A stretch of 64,000 nucleotides of DNA from Phenylobacterium koreense (GTDB taxonomy: Bacteria > Pseudomonadota > Alphaproteobacteria > Caulobacterales > Caulobacteraceae), in contig NZ_JBEPLU010000001.1 in the NCBI RefSeq assembly GCF_040545335.1, positions 2,281,880 to 2,345,879 of the forward strand. Reading direction: 5' to 3'. Below the pieces are notes generated by a model, which saw only the letters and a program-made list of their open reading frames with translations, was not told the origin of the DNA and did not search any database. Made by a program: the position numbers and the translations under genes. Below, piece by piece: positions 19,232-27,125 of this stretch (position 1 is the stretch's first letter; each line of letters opens with the position of its first letter).

Positions 19232-19863
19232 CAGCGGATGCCCATGAATTTGTGCGTCTGTAGCGATAGCCGCCACTGAGGGTGCTGCAGGCAGTAGGCA
19301 ATGGCGGCTTGTGTATTTGCCTCGAGATCCGGCCCGTCCATCGGCTGCAGCAGGTAGTGATGAAAGGCGAGTCTCTCGAAGGCGCTAGGGTCGAGGCCAT
19401 CCTGCGGGAAGACCAGCTTCAGTTCGTCGCCCGAGGTCTGTTCGAGCTTGGTCGAACCTTTGGGGCTAACCGTCAGCCAGTCGATCAAGCCCGGCGATGC
19501 GATCGTGCCGTTGGTTTCGGCAGCCACCTCGAATCCTCTTTCCCGAAGGGCCGAGATCAGGGCGTCATCGACTTGAAGGAAGGGCTCGCCCCCGGTCAGT
19601 ACGGCGTACCGTTTGCCGCCTTGGCCTGCCCACATCGCTTCGATCGCGTCGGCGAGCGCGCTTGGCGTTTTGAACCGTCCGCCCCCCACGCCATCGACAC
19701 CGACGAAATCCGTGTCGCAAAACCGGCAGTCCGCTGTGGCCCGGTCCCGCTCGCGGCCGCTCCAAAGATTGCAGCCGGCGAAGCGACAAAACACTGCGGG
19801 GCGGCCGGTGTGCCGGCCTTCCCCCTGCAATGAGTAGAACATCTCCTTGACGGAGTAGGTCAT
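19231..19863 (-). CDS. queE: QueE, 7-carboxy-7-deazaguanine synthase
   Basis: A 210-residue radical SAM enzyme making the 7-deazaguanine ring from 6-carboxytetrahydropterin. The three cluster cysteines are seen at about residues 31, 46 and 49 (CNLWSG...CRFC), with the long 14-residue insert between the first and second cysteine that marks QueE. LTGGEPFLQ (about 89-97) is the SAM-binding GGE motif. Start at 19863 is one base after the DGQHR gene stop; its stop overlaps queD by one base. Confidence 0.95.
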   Translation of the reverse strand: MTYSVKEMFYSLQGEGRHTGRPAVFCRFAGCNLWSGRERDRATADCRFCDTDFVGVDGVGGGRFKTPSALADAIEAMWAGQGGKRYAVLTGGEPFLQVDDALISALRERGFEVAAETNGTIASPGLIDWLTVSPKGSTKLEQTSGDELKLVFPQDGLDPSAFERLAFHHYLLQPMDGPDLEANTQAAIAYCLQHPQWRLSLQTHKFMGIR

Positions 19864-19864
19864 G

Positions 19865-20947
19865 TCAGGCGGCTCGCTCTTGGGCGGCGAGCGCGTTCTT
19901 GATCACCTCAAGGAGGTAGAAGGTCAGCTGGCGGACGTCGGCGGGGACGTTCTGCAGGCCATTCCAGCGACGGCGTTCGTCGCGGAAATGCCATTCGCCG
20001 GACGACCAGGCGGTCTTGCCTTTCAGGAGCCGAAGGCCGCGGGCGAACTCATCGCGCGTTTCAGCGCCGGTGACAGCGTTCAGATAATCCATGACGTAGC
20101 CCAGGGCGATGATCCCCGTGCCGTGGATCAGGCGGGAATCCTTAGGCGTCTTGCCGTCGTAGTCGGCGGCGAAGACCGTCTGCACGGCGTGCCAATATTC
20201 GCTGATCAGCTCGCCGCCATTGGTAAGTAGCAAGGCGTCGTCGCCGGCGTAGAGGCGCAAGGCGCCGTCGCTCAGCGAGTTCATGATCACCCGCTGCAGC
20301 ACCGTGTCCCGGATCACGCCCTTCGGGTTGGTCTGCTGCTTGATCAAGCCCTTTAGCGCCGAGCCCGCGCGGTAGTTCAGCGCCTCGGTGAGCAGGGCGG
20401 CTTGCGACCGGCTCGACATCCGGAGTGGAAGGTCGGCGACCTGCGGGAGCAGCTCATAGACGAGGGCCTTGGGGAGGGGGCGGGTGTTGTTGATCAGAAT
20501 GAACTGCTTTTGCAGCTCCTCCTCGGTGTCACAGAGGAAGCCTGAGACGAGGACCTCGAACTCGCGACCGTAAAGCTCGGAGAGGGCGGTGAACCGCTGC
20601 TGGCCATCGACGATCCAGCCGGGCGGGCCATCGCTGATATCGATCTTCAAGCGCCTCGGTCCGATTGCGCCTTTCGTGGGCTCCAGCTCGGCCTTGCCGA
20701 GGAACGCCACGACGATCGGATTCGGAAGGATCGCGTTGGGCTTTTCCAGATAGTCGCGGATCTCCCGAATATGGGCGGCGATCTGCGGGCGCTGGAAGCC
20801 TTGCAGCATGCCGTCGGAGGCTCGACCTGCGCGTTCAATCCGAGCGATCTGAGCGATGTCGGCCGCCTTGGCGACGAAGCTGAACACGGTCGCGGTCTCG
20901 CTCTGAACCGGCACCAGGGCGTCAAACGTGAGGTGGGTCTGGTTCAT
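19865..20947 (-). CDS. dpdB: DGQHR-domain protein, DpdB-like (copy 1)
   Basis: A 360-residue protein with the DGQHR-type signature GWIVDGQQRFTALSE at about residues 110-124. It shares the ParB/Srx-like fold of DndB and DpdB. The following FILINNTRPLPKALVYELLP segment is typical of the family. DpdB is required with DpdA for placing preQ0 in DNA and is thought to be an ATPase. The start overlaps the dpdA stop by 4 bases. A paralog with the same signature lies on the other side of dpdA (22230-23372); which of the two is the functional DpdB cannot be decided here, though this one is placed directly after dpdA as expected. Confidence 0.85.
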   Translation of the reverse strand: MNQTHLTFDALVPVQSETATVFSFVAKAADIAQIARIERAGRASDGMLQGFQRPQIAAHIREIRDYLEKPNAILPNPIVVAFLGKAELEPTKGAIGPRRLKIDISDGPPGWIVDGQQRFTALSELYGREFEVLVSGFLCDTEEELQKQFILINNTRPLPKALVYELLPQVADLPLRMSSRSQAALLTEALNYRAGSALKGLIKQQTNPKGVIRDTVLQRVIMNSLSDGALRLYAGDDALLLTNGGELISEYWHAVQTVFAADYDGKTPKDSRLIHGTGIIALGYVMDYLNAVTGAETRDEFARGLRLLKGKTAWSSGEWHFRDERRRWNGLQNVPADVRQLTFYLLEVIKNALAAQERAA

Positions 20948-22233
20948 ACCGGTTCCTGGCGAAATTCGTTCAGATGCGTGTGGAAGACGTGGAGGTTATG
21001 GATGCCGCGCCGCTTGTTGCGGTTCGACGTGCGGAAGATGAGCGCCTCGACTCCGCTCTCGCGGCAGACCCGGCACCCGCAGTCCTCCCACGGGCGGGCG
21101 GCCAGGGTGGTGGCGTAGACCTTTCGCTGACGTGCGGCCGCTTCCGCGCGGCGCGTCGGAGACGTCTCTTCGTCCCAATTGAGCGCCGACCAGTACTCCA
21201 TGACTGCGTCGAGGCCTTGATCGAGGGAGACCTCGCGAGCCGAGTAGGCTCGAACGCCCTTGAGAGCGGCGTCCTCGAGCCGGCGGGCCGTTTCCTGATT
21301 AAGGCTGCCTTCAAGCGCCTTGTGCTTGAGCTTGTTGTTCTCGGTCGCCTGCGGGATGCGGATCGCCGTATAGTAGGTGAGGTCGCCGTTTGAGGCGCGG
21401 GCCCAATAGTTCTTCTTGGCGTCCTTGAAGGCCCGAAGCAGAGGCGAGGTGGTGTCGAAGCTCGTGACCCCGAACTCCTCCAGCGAGCGGAGTTCCTCGA
21501 TCTTGCCGAAGCCCAGCAGATGCAGGCGCACCGAGTGGGGAAGGGCGCCCCGGACGGCCGCCAGTACGCGTCGGATCTGGTCGATCTTCAGCGGGACGGT
21601 GCCGCCGATCGCCAGGTAGTCAAAGCCCATCGCCGCCAACTTTTGGGCGGCCTCCGCCATGCTCTTGGTCGACCAGCCCTGGATCACGCCCATAGGCGTG
21701 AAGGCAGGACCCAAGCGCCGCGCCTCGGCGTAGAACTCCGACCCGTTCTGCAAGGTGATTTCGTAGCGGTTGCGCACGTCCTCCGGCACATCCGCCAAGG
21801 CGCGCTCGACGCCGACTTCGTCGAAGTCGAAGATCAGGTGGTCGGGCGCGCAGCCGTGGGTGAAGCCGCCGTCCGCGTAGAACTCCGCCGTGTCGGCGGC
21901 GCGGTAGGGCGGCTCAGGCAGGTTGCGATAGGTGAAGGCCCCGCAGTCGCCCATCATCATGCTGTCGGGAAAGCGCTCCAGCGGGTAGCGCAGAAACCGC
22001 CTGGCGCCCTCGCGCCGAAACCGCATGAGCTGCGCTTCGGAGTATTTTCCGGGATAGCGCGCATCGCCAACGATCCCCCGCGACACCAGGATGCCGTCGT
22101 AGGGCGCCTGCTCCAGGAACTCGTGGGGATACTGATCGTCACGGTGAACTGTGCGGCCCGCGCCGTTTCGATCCGCCACGAAGTCGTAGGCGGGGTCGAT
22201 CGTGTCCAGACTGTCGGCAAAGATGAACTTCAC
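20944..22233 (-). CDS. dpdA: DpdA, DNA 7-deazaguanine transglycosylase
   Basis: A 429-residue protein of the tRNA-guanine transglycosylase superfamily, acting on DNA: it swaps guanine for preQ0. Two catalytic aspartate candidates are visible, in MGDCGAF (about residue 96) and SFDTTSP (about 260). VIQGW (about 184-188) and AIGGTVPLK (about 208-216) line the base pocket. A zinc site C-x-C-x2-C plus a distal His (CGCRVC, then HNLHVFHTH) lies at the C-terminus. GTG at 22233 overlaps the upstream stop (GTGA), and the product then starts MKFIFADSLDTIDP; the open frame extends to 22329 but that part belongs to the preceding gene. It is the defining gene of the Dpd system. Confidence 0.95.
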   Translation of the reverse strand: MKFIFADSLDTIDPAYDFVADRNGAGRTVHRDDQYPHEFLEQAPYDGILVSRGIVGDARYPGKYSEAQLMRFRREGARRFLRYPLERFPDSMMMGDCGAFTYRNLPEPPYRAADTAEFYADGGFTHGCAPDHLIFDFDEVGVERALADVPEDVRNRYEITLQNGSEFYAEARRLGPAFTPMGVIQGWSTKSMAEAAQKLAAMGFDYLAIGGTVPLKIDQIRRVLAAVRGALPHSVRLHLLGFGKIEELRSLEEFGVTSFDTTSPLLRAFKDAKKNYWARASNGDLTYYTAIRIPQATENNKLKHKALEGSLNQETARRLEDAALKGVRAYSAREVSLDQGLDAVMEYWSALNWDEETSPTRRAEAAARQRKVYATTLAARPWEDCGCRVCRESGVEALIFRTSNRNKRRGIHNLHVFHTHLNEFRQEPV

Positions 22234-23372
22234 GACGCCACCTTGGCGAAGGCGTAGAGGTGATCGAGGCGCGCCAGATGGCCGGACAGCAGCTTGATGT
22301 CCCGGGACACGTTCTGGAGTTCGTTCCAATCCCGCTGCAGTTCGTTCCAGCGCCCTGAGGTCCAGCGGCAGTGCGGCGCGATCCGGCTCAGCGCCTCATA
22401 GGCATGGGCGTGTAGGTCGGTGCCGGGGGCGGCGCGCGACATCACCCGGTCCATCAACAGGCTCATCGCCTCGACGCCCGCCGAGTGCATTAGCCGGCTT
22501 TCCGTCACTGGGCGTCCCCAAGCGTCGGGGAAGGCGACCTTCGCTGCACCCCAGAACGCCACGAGGATGCGGTACATGCCGTCCACGTCGGCCGCGTGCC
22601 CGGCGCTGGCCTTCAGCGGCCCAAGGGCGCCGAGCCCGCTGGCGATGCTCTGCCGGATGCCCTTGATGAGCGCCGAGTCGATGATGACGCCACGGCCTTC
22701 GTCCTCCGAAACCCGACGGATCAGGCCCTGCAATGGGGAATCCGGCGAGGTCTGAAGGCGGTGAACGAGCAGGCTCGGTATCTTGCGCGCCGCCAGGTCC
22801 CTCGGGAAATGGGCGTCGACCTCGGGCAGAAGCTCGTTGATCAGCCGGGGATCGAGCGGCTTGGCCTTGTTGACCAGAATGAACTGCTCGCGATGGACGG
22901 ACAATTCCTCCGAGGCGAAGGCGACGACCGGCACGGGGAAGCCTTGGTCCTTGGCCTGGGACAGCGCCAGAGAGCGCTGCTGGCCGTCGACGATCCAGGC
23001 GGCGCGGCTCCCGTCCTTCGGCATCGGAATGCGCAGGGTGCCCGCCTCGGCCACCCTCAGATCGCCCGACGGACGCTCGCCGCGCGCAGCGGTGAACCGT
23101 GCGCGCGGCGAGATCGCGAGGATGATGGAGTTAGGGAAGAGCACCGGCCCCTGATCGAGGAACTCGGTGATCGCCTGGACGTGGCTCTTGATCCCCTTGC
23201 GCTGGAAGCCCTGAAGCCCGCCTTCCGCATCGCGGCGCACTCGCGAGATGTCCGCGATCTTGAGGAGGTCCGCGCCGGCGAGGAAGAAGGCGTAGACCGC
23301 CTTGTCCGCCTGGAAGGTCCGGACCGCACGGATGGCGAGTGTAGGCTCGCTCGATTTCTTAGGGCGCGTCAT
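22230..23372 (-). CDS. DGQHR-domain protein, DpdB-like (copy 2)
   Basis: A 380-residue paralog of the gene after dpdA. It has AAWIVDGQQRSLALSQ at about residues 125-140 and FILVNKAKPLDPRLINELLP afterwards, aligned with copy 1 over most of the length (GGLQGFQR against GMLQGFQR near the N-terminus). The two differ clearly, so this is an old duplication and not a recent repeat. ATG at 23372 lies 14 bases inside the end of the DpdC-like gene, and its stop overlaps the dpdA GTG. It may form a heteromer with copy 1, or set sequence specificity for DpdA. Confidence 0.85.
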   Translation of the reverse strand: MTRPKKSSEPTLAIRAVRTFQADKAVYAFFLAGADLLKIADISRVRRDAEGGLQGFQRKGIKSHVQAITEFLDQGPVLFPNSIILAISPRARFTAARGERPSGDLRVAEAGTLRIPMPKDGSRAAWIVDGQQRSLALSQAKDQGFPVPVVAFASEELSVHREQFILVNKAKPLDPRLINELLPEVDAHFPRDLAARKIPSLLVHRLQTSPDSPLQGLIRRVSEDEGRGVIIDSALIKGIRQSIASGLGALGPLKASAGHAADVDGMYRILVAFWGAAKVAFPDAWGRPVTESRLMHSAGVEAMSLLMDRVMSRAAPGTDLHAHAYEALSRIAPHCRWTSGRWNELQRDWNELQNVSRDIKLLSGHLARLDHLYAFAKVAS

Positions 23373-24327
23373 GGGCAGCGCCCTCTATCTGGGCTTGGCG
23401 GAAGAGCCTGGCGAAGCGGCCTTGCTCGCACGCCATCTGATCCTCATCGCGAAGCTGGCGGAGCAGTCGGCTCGCGCTCGCTCGCGGGCTTAGCCGGGAA
23501 CGGATCAGGGTCAGCAGAGTCTCATCGGTGACCGCGCGCCGCTCCGGCCGCGGGGGCGCCTTTGTCGCCGCCAGTAATGCGCGCACCCGCGCCGCGTCTG
23601 TGGAGTAGTCGCCGTCGGTTGAGGCGACGTTCTGCACAAAGTGGACGAGGCCGCGCTGGGCGAAGTCCGACCGGGTCCCCGGGAACAGGCTGTCCAGGCG
23701 GTCGTCGTAGGGCAGCAAATAGGGTTTGAGGGGCGCCGGCAGCACGGTACCCAGGCCCGCCCCGAACAGGCGCAGTCGACGCAAATCGCTGGCGGGCAGT
23801 TTCGCCAAGGTCGGCGTCGCCATCTCCGCATAGGGCTTCGTCAGCGCCACGAGAACGCGACCGTCGCCCTCGGAGAATACGTCCTTCCACGCGACCGAGT
23901 AGGGGCCATCGGTGAGAGCCTCGAACCAGGTGGCGGGATCGAATGGGCCGACCGCCTTTCTTTGTATGGAGTCTTCATCGTGGCGCGCCACGGTCAGGCT
24001 GTAGGCGGGGAGCTTCTGGCTGCCCGGGACCAGGCCAAATCCCGCGGACACGACGAACAGTTTCGTCCCGGCGGCGGCCGCGACGTCCCGCGCTAGGCCG
24101 AACGCCCGTCCGCCATACAGGTCTGTCGCGGCAGCCACCGGCGCGGTCGCGCCGACCAGGTCGAGCCAGGTCGAAACCAGTGTCGCTTGAGGCGCGGGGG
24201 CGAGGGTGGCGGGCGTGCTGTTCGGCCCCGGCCTGAACCGCTTCTGGTTGGCGCAGATGGTGACGATCGCGGACACGGGTGCGACAAAAACCTCTGAGGC
24301 CGGCTCAATAACTGCGTGATGCCGCAT
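23359..24327 (-). CDS. dpdC: DpdC-like protein (YaaA/DUF6884-like)
   Basis: A 322-residue protein if started at ATG 24327 (MRHHAVIEPASEVFV). ATG 24357 and 24414 are in frame but fall in the likely promoter. VVSAGFGLVPGSQKLPAYSL near residues 105-124 resembles the YaaA/DUF6884 core, where SAxYGL precedes P-Y. In the described Dpd pathway DpdC, which I recall as a YaaA (DUF328) paralog, converts preQ0 in DNA to the amide ADG. As first gene of the modification operon, overlapping the DGQHR paralog by 14 bases, DpdC is the best reading, but the similarity is remote. Confidence 0.7.
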   Translation of the reverse strand: MRHHAVIEPASEVFVAPVSAIVTICANQKRFRPGPNSTPATLAPAPQATLVSTWLDLVGATAPVAAATDLYGGRAFGLARDVAAAAGTKLFVVSAGFGLVPGSQKLPAYSLTVARHDEDSIQRKAVGPFDPATWFEALTDGPYSVAWKDVFSEGDGRVLVALTKPYAEMATPTLAKLPASDLRRLRLFGAGLGTVLPAPLKPYLLPYDDRLDSLFPGTRSDFAQRGLVHFVQNVASTDGDYSTDAARVRALLAATKAPPRPERRAVTDETLLTLIRSRLSPRASASRLLRQLRDEDQMACEQGRFARLFRQAQIEGAAHDAP

Positions 24328-24694
24328 CAAATAACTGCGCCCCAAACCTCTGGCCATTCGACTGGCGCGCCGCCGACGTCCACAACATATAGCGGTGCTG
24401 ACCGGATCGACCACAAGGTGTGGACCCTACCATAATTGCGATTCCGCAGCTAGGCCTACAGGGCATGTTTCTGAAAATTGTAGATGCTATTGCGGCCGTG
24501 TCGTCTCGGTCGTGAATCTGAAGGGCGCAGTTATTGGTGCCGAGTTCGATAAGAAATTCCGTGGGACCGGTGCACTCTGTTGCTCAAGGCTCGTCCGCCA
24601 GGCGTCGGCATTCTGGAGGGAAGTCAAGGTCCGTTGTGGCGCCGAGCGGTCGTCCGTCAGCCCTAGCAGTCTCCGCTGGGTGGTTAGCTGCCTG
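24328..24694 (-). promoter_or_regulatory. Probable promoter/operator region of the modification operon
   Basis: About 365 bp without a credible gene lie between the XRE regulator and dpdC. Several TGTGG/CCACA half-sites cluster here: GTCCACA at 24379, the inverted repeat CCACAAGGTGTGG at 24411-24423, and TGTGGAC ending near 24425, with an AT-rich ATATAG between. This is the natural place for the dpdC promoter and for an operator bound by the neighbouring XRE protein. Seen: the repeats. Inferred: their function. Confidence 0.35.
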
Positions 24695-24967
24695 TCACCT
24701 CGGCGAGGTCGCCCGTTTTCGCCCGCTTTGCAGCGGACGAGGCGCTTCTGTTCCCTCCGGCGGCTCCACAAAAAACTCCACCAGAGGCACTTCGAGAACG
24801 CGTGCTAGGCGATCAAGCAGCGGGAGCGACGGGTTTCCGCGCTGACGTTCCAGTTCGCTGATGTAGGCGCGATCCACGCCGGAATCGGCGGCGAGCCGTT
24901 CCTGCGACACACCTCGCTCCGCGCGGAGTCGTCTGAGATTCCACGCCAAGAGCGCGAGCCCGTCCAT
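24695..24967 (-). CDS. XRE/Cro-CI family regulator, controller-like
   Basis: A protein of about 90 residues starting MDGLALLAWNLRRLRAERG; an upstream in-frame ATG at 24988 adds seven residues. It is a single helix-turn-helix domain of the Cro/CI type: GVSQERLAADSGVDRAYISE then LERQRGNPSLPLLDRLARVL, followed by a short acidic-to-basic tail. Size and form match controller (C) proteins of restriction-modification systems, which time modification before restriction. It is upstream of and co-oriented with the dpdC operon, about 370 bp away, so control of Dpd expression is a fair inference. Confidence 0.8.
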   Translation of the reverse strand: MDGLALLAWNLRRLRAERGVSQERLAADSGVDRAYISELERQRGNPSLPLLDRLARVLEVPLVEFFVEPPEGTEAPRPLQSGRKRATSPR

Positions 24968-25044
24968 GCGGACAAGCGACCGATTCAACCCGCGTTAATC
25001 CACGGGCTAATAGCCTACATATTAATTGGAAGGCGGAGGTCGAT

Positions 25045-25281
25045 ATGTCCCATCGCGTGTTTTGTACGTCCTGCGGCAGCGTGGGTAAGCCGCGCGTCCG
25101 CAATCGCGGCAGCAGTGCAATCGAGATCTTGCTCTGGCTGTTCCTCATCGTCCCGGGCCTTTGCTACAGCCTGTGGCGGATGGGGCGTAAGGACAGCTAT
25201 TGCCGGACCTGCGGCGCGGCGACGGTGATCCCGGCGGACTCGCCGATGGCCCAGCGATACCTGGCGGGAACGGCCCGATGA
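25045..25281 (+). CDS. Small zinc-ribbon membrane protein
   Basis: A 78-residue protein with two cysteine pairs, C-x2-C near residues 7-10 and near 53-56, flanking one hydrophobic helix (IEILLWLFLIVPGLCYSLW). The pairs may join to make one zinc ribbon on the inner face. A good ribosome site (GGAGG) lies 7 bases before ATG 25045. Its stop overlaps the next start (ATGA). Function is unknown; it is the first gene of a two-gene unit with a secreted protein. Confidence 0.75.
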   Translation: MSHRVFCTSCGSVGKPRVRNRGSSAIEILLWLFLIVPGLCYSLWRMGRKDSYCRTCGAATVIPADSPMAQRYLAGTAR

Positions 25282-25700
25282 GAGTTTGGGTTGGGGGCGC
25301 CGCGGCGGCCGGCCTGCTCCTCCTCGCGGGCTTGGCTCAGGCGCAGGACACCGTTCGATCGTATCGCTTCAAAACGCCCCTCGGCGACGAAGTCCGATGC
25401 ACGATTTATCGCGAGGGCGGGCGTGAGAGGCAGGAGGTGCTGCAAACCTTCTATAACGGCTCGTTCGTACTGGACCGTGACGCGACACAGGCGAGCTGGG
25501 CCGCGTCCGGCTGCATGCAGCACGTCGCGAACCAATCGCGGTCGGTGTCGGCTGAAGAGCAGCAGCGACGGTTCGACGAAATTCGACGCGGCCCGAGGTG
25601 CGAGGGGCCGGGCGGACTTCGTGAGCAGATCGTCGACCTGATGTGCTCCGACCCCAAGAACGCCGGCAGCGACGAGTGCCGGCGTCGCGGTGCGCGGTAG
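25278..25700 (+). CDS. Secreted hypothetical protein
   Basis: 140 residues. ATG at 25278 overlaps the preceding stop by 4 bases. Residues 1-23 form a signal peptide (MRVWVGGAAAAGLLLLAGLA then AQA), so the protein is probably periplasmic. The mature part has four cysteines (CTIY, SGCM, PRCEG, LMCSD) able to form disulfides, and a charged C-terminus. I do not recognise the family. Confidence 0.7.
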   Translation: MRVWVGGAAAAGLLLLAGLAQAQDTVRSYRFKTPLGDEVRCTIYREGGRERQEVLQTFYNGSFVLDRDATQASWAASGCMQHVANQSRSVSAEEQQRRFDEIRRGPRCEGPGGLREQIVDLMCSDPKNAGSDECRRRGAR

Positions 25701-25713
25701 TTGGGGGAGCGAA

Positions 25714-25752
25714 AACCCCATCGACCTGCGATGAGGTTCCCCGCCGGGGAAC
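25714..25752. terminator. Two adjacent hairpins between convergent genes
   Basis: AACCCCATCG (25714) pairs with CGATGAGGTT (25729-25738) with one mismatch. GTTCCCC at 25736 pairs perfectly with GGGGAAC ending at 25752 around a three-base loop. They overlap, so only one can form at a time. They lie exactly between two converging genes. There is no T-run, so a bidirectional terminator is likely but not proven. Confidence 0.45.
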
Positions 25753-25753
25753 A

Positions 25754-26197
25754 CTACCGCTTAAGCTTCACCTGGAGTGAGCGGGGCGGCAGATGGATGC
25801 CGTTCTGCCCCGACGACTGAGTCAGGAGGAGCGCTCCGAAATAGAGCAACTGATCGCCGTCGAAGATGCCCAGGTGCCGGACGGGGGCGATCTGTTGGGC
25901 CGCGAGATCGAAAACGGCGCCCGTTGTCGCGATGAACCGATCCGTTCCGGTCTGCTCAAGCTGCACCATCTGGCGCGCATAGCCGTCGCAGTCCAGTTCG
26001 CGCCACCGGTCGCCCTCCGGCATGGGCGGTTGGATCAGGAGGCCGATCGCCGTCGGGCCGAGCGGCGGCGGCCACCGGCTCCCGAGCCAGGTCGGGCCGA
26101 GCCGAGCGCCGTAGACACCCGGGCTGGTCCGACGCTCAAGAACTCGAGAAGGCGCGAGGGGCGGTCCTCCGCCGTCGATCATTCCGGTACTGGTCAT
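25754..26197 (-). CDS. Hypothetical protein
   Basis: About 147 residues from ATG 26197, which has GGAGA seven bases upstream; ATG 26209 is also in frame. The N-terminal half is rich in Pro and Gly (PPLAPSRVLERR, PPPLGPTAIG), the C-terminal half is more ordered (YARQMVQLEQTGTDRF). There is no signal peptide or known motif. It lies just downstream of the recombinase on the same strand, in the mobile region, so it may be element-encoded. Confidence 0.5.
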   Translation of the reverse strand: MTSTGMIDGGGPPLAPSRVLERRTSPGVYGARLGPTWLGSRWPPPLGPTAIGLLIQPPMPEGDRWRELDCDGYARQMVQLEQTGTDRFIATTGAVFDLAAQQIAPVRHLGIFDGDQLLYFGALLLTQSSGQNGIHLPPRSLQVKLKR

Positions 26198-26239
26198 GAT
26201 GTTCTCCATAGTGGGCGCGGCATGCGCCAGATTTTCAGG

Positions 26240-27052
26240 TCAGGATTGCCGCCGCGCGGCGGACTTCGCCCGGATGCGTTCGGCGAAGTCGCGGACCACG
26301 TCGTCAGTGTCGACGTAGAGCGCCAACAGGCGTTCGACGCGCGCTTCGGTCCAGCCCAGGATGTCGGCGATTTCCGACGCCGTGGCCCCGGCCTTGCGCA
26401 GGCGCGTGGCGAAACTGCCGCGGCAGTCATGCAAGTGCTTGTCGATGCCGAGCTTCTGCTTGGTCTCCAGCACCTGGTGCTCGGCGCCGTCCTTGGTCCA
26501 GGCGCGCCCGCGGGTGTTGCTGAGCACGGTGTGCGGTTTGGGTGGCGCGGACGTGCCCTTATGCATCGCCGCCCCGGCGAGTTCGGTCCAGCGACGCTCT
26601 TGCTGCTCCTTGATCTCCTTCAGCAGGGCGAGCGTTTCGTCGAGCAGGGGCACGATGACGCGCCGGGGTTGGCGGCGCCGACTGGTCTTCAGCGGCGTCA
26701 GCTGGATCGCGACGTCGCTGATGTGCGCCCATTCGAGCCGCAGCAGATCCGCGCGCCGAAGGCCCGTCAGTGCCGCCAAGCGCACGATGAAGCCCACCTC
26801 AAGCCATGTGAGGTTCGCCACTTCGCGGTTCTTGAGGTTTAGTTCCAGCGGCGACCGGCAGCCTTCGGTGATTGCGGTGGCCTGACCTGGAGCTTGGCGC
26901 GCGCCCTTCCACCAGATTGGTCGATCGAGACAAGCGAGAGTCGCCGGAGGCGAAGTTGGCAGGCTGGCCTTGGACATGGTGAGGGGCTGTTCACGTAGTT
27001 GATTTTGGTGCCCTGGCTGCCGATGCAGGCGTTCCCATGCTGGGTCGGGCAA
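26240..27052 (-). CDS. Tyrosine recombinase (integrase), N-terminally shortened
   Basis: 270 residues. The catalytic domain looks complete: the box I arginine in GLRRADLLRLEW (about residue 98), HDCRGSFATRL with the H-x2-R pair (about 207-210), GW in place of the usual GH, and the tyrosine in LLALYVD (about 246). The N-terminal SAM-like core-binding domain, normally over 100 residues, is missing or scrambled before residue 80; about 320-400 residues would be usual. The start is therefore uncertain. It is probably the remnant integrase of the island that inserted at the tRNA-Gly fragment 1.1 kb away, and likely inactive. Confidence 0.75.
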   Translation of the reverse strand: MPDPAWERLHRQPGHQNQLREQPLTMSKASLPTSPPATLACLDRPIWWKGARQAPGQATAITEGCRSPLELNLKNREVANLTWLEVGFIVRLAALTGLRRADLLRLEWAHISDVAIQLTPLKTSRRRQPRRVIVPLLDETLALLKEIKEQQERRWTELAGAAMHKGTSAPPKPHTVLSNTRGRAWTKDGAEHQVLETKQKLGIDKHLHDCRGSFATRLRKAGATASEIADILGWTEARVERLLALYVDTDDVVRDFAERIRAKSAARRQS

Positions 27053-27125
27053 AAGAAGCGGCGTTTGCGATTGTACGTGCGCTCATTCCTGTGGAGCGAC
27101 GGCGGCAAGAGGCGTGCAACGGATC

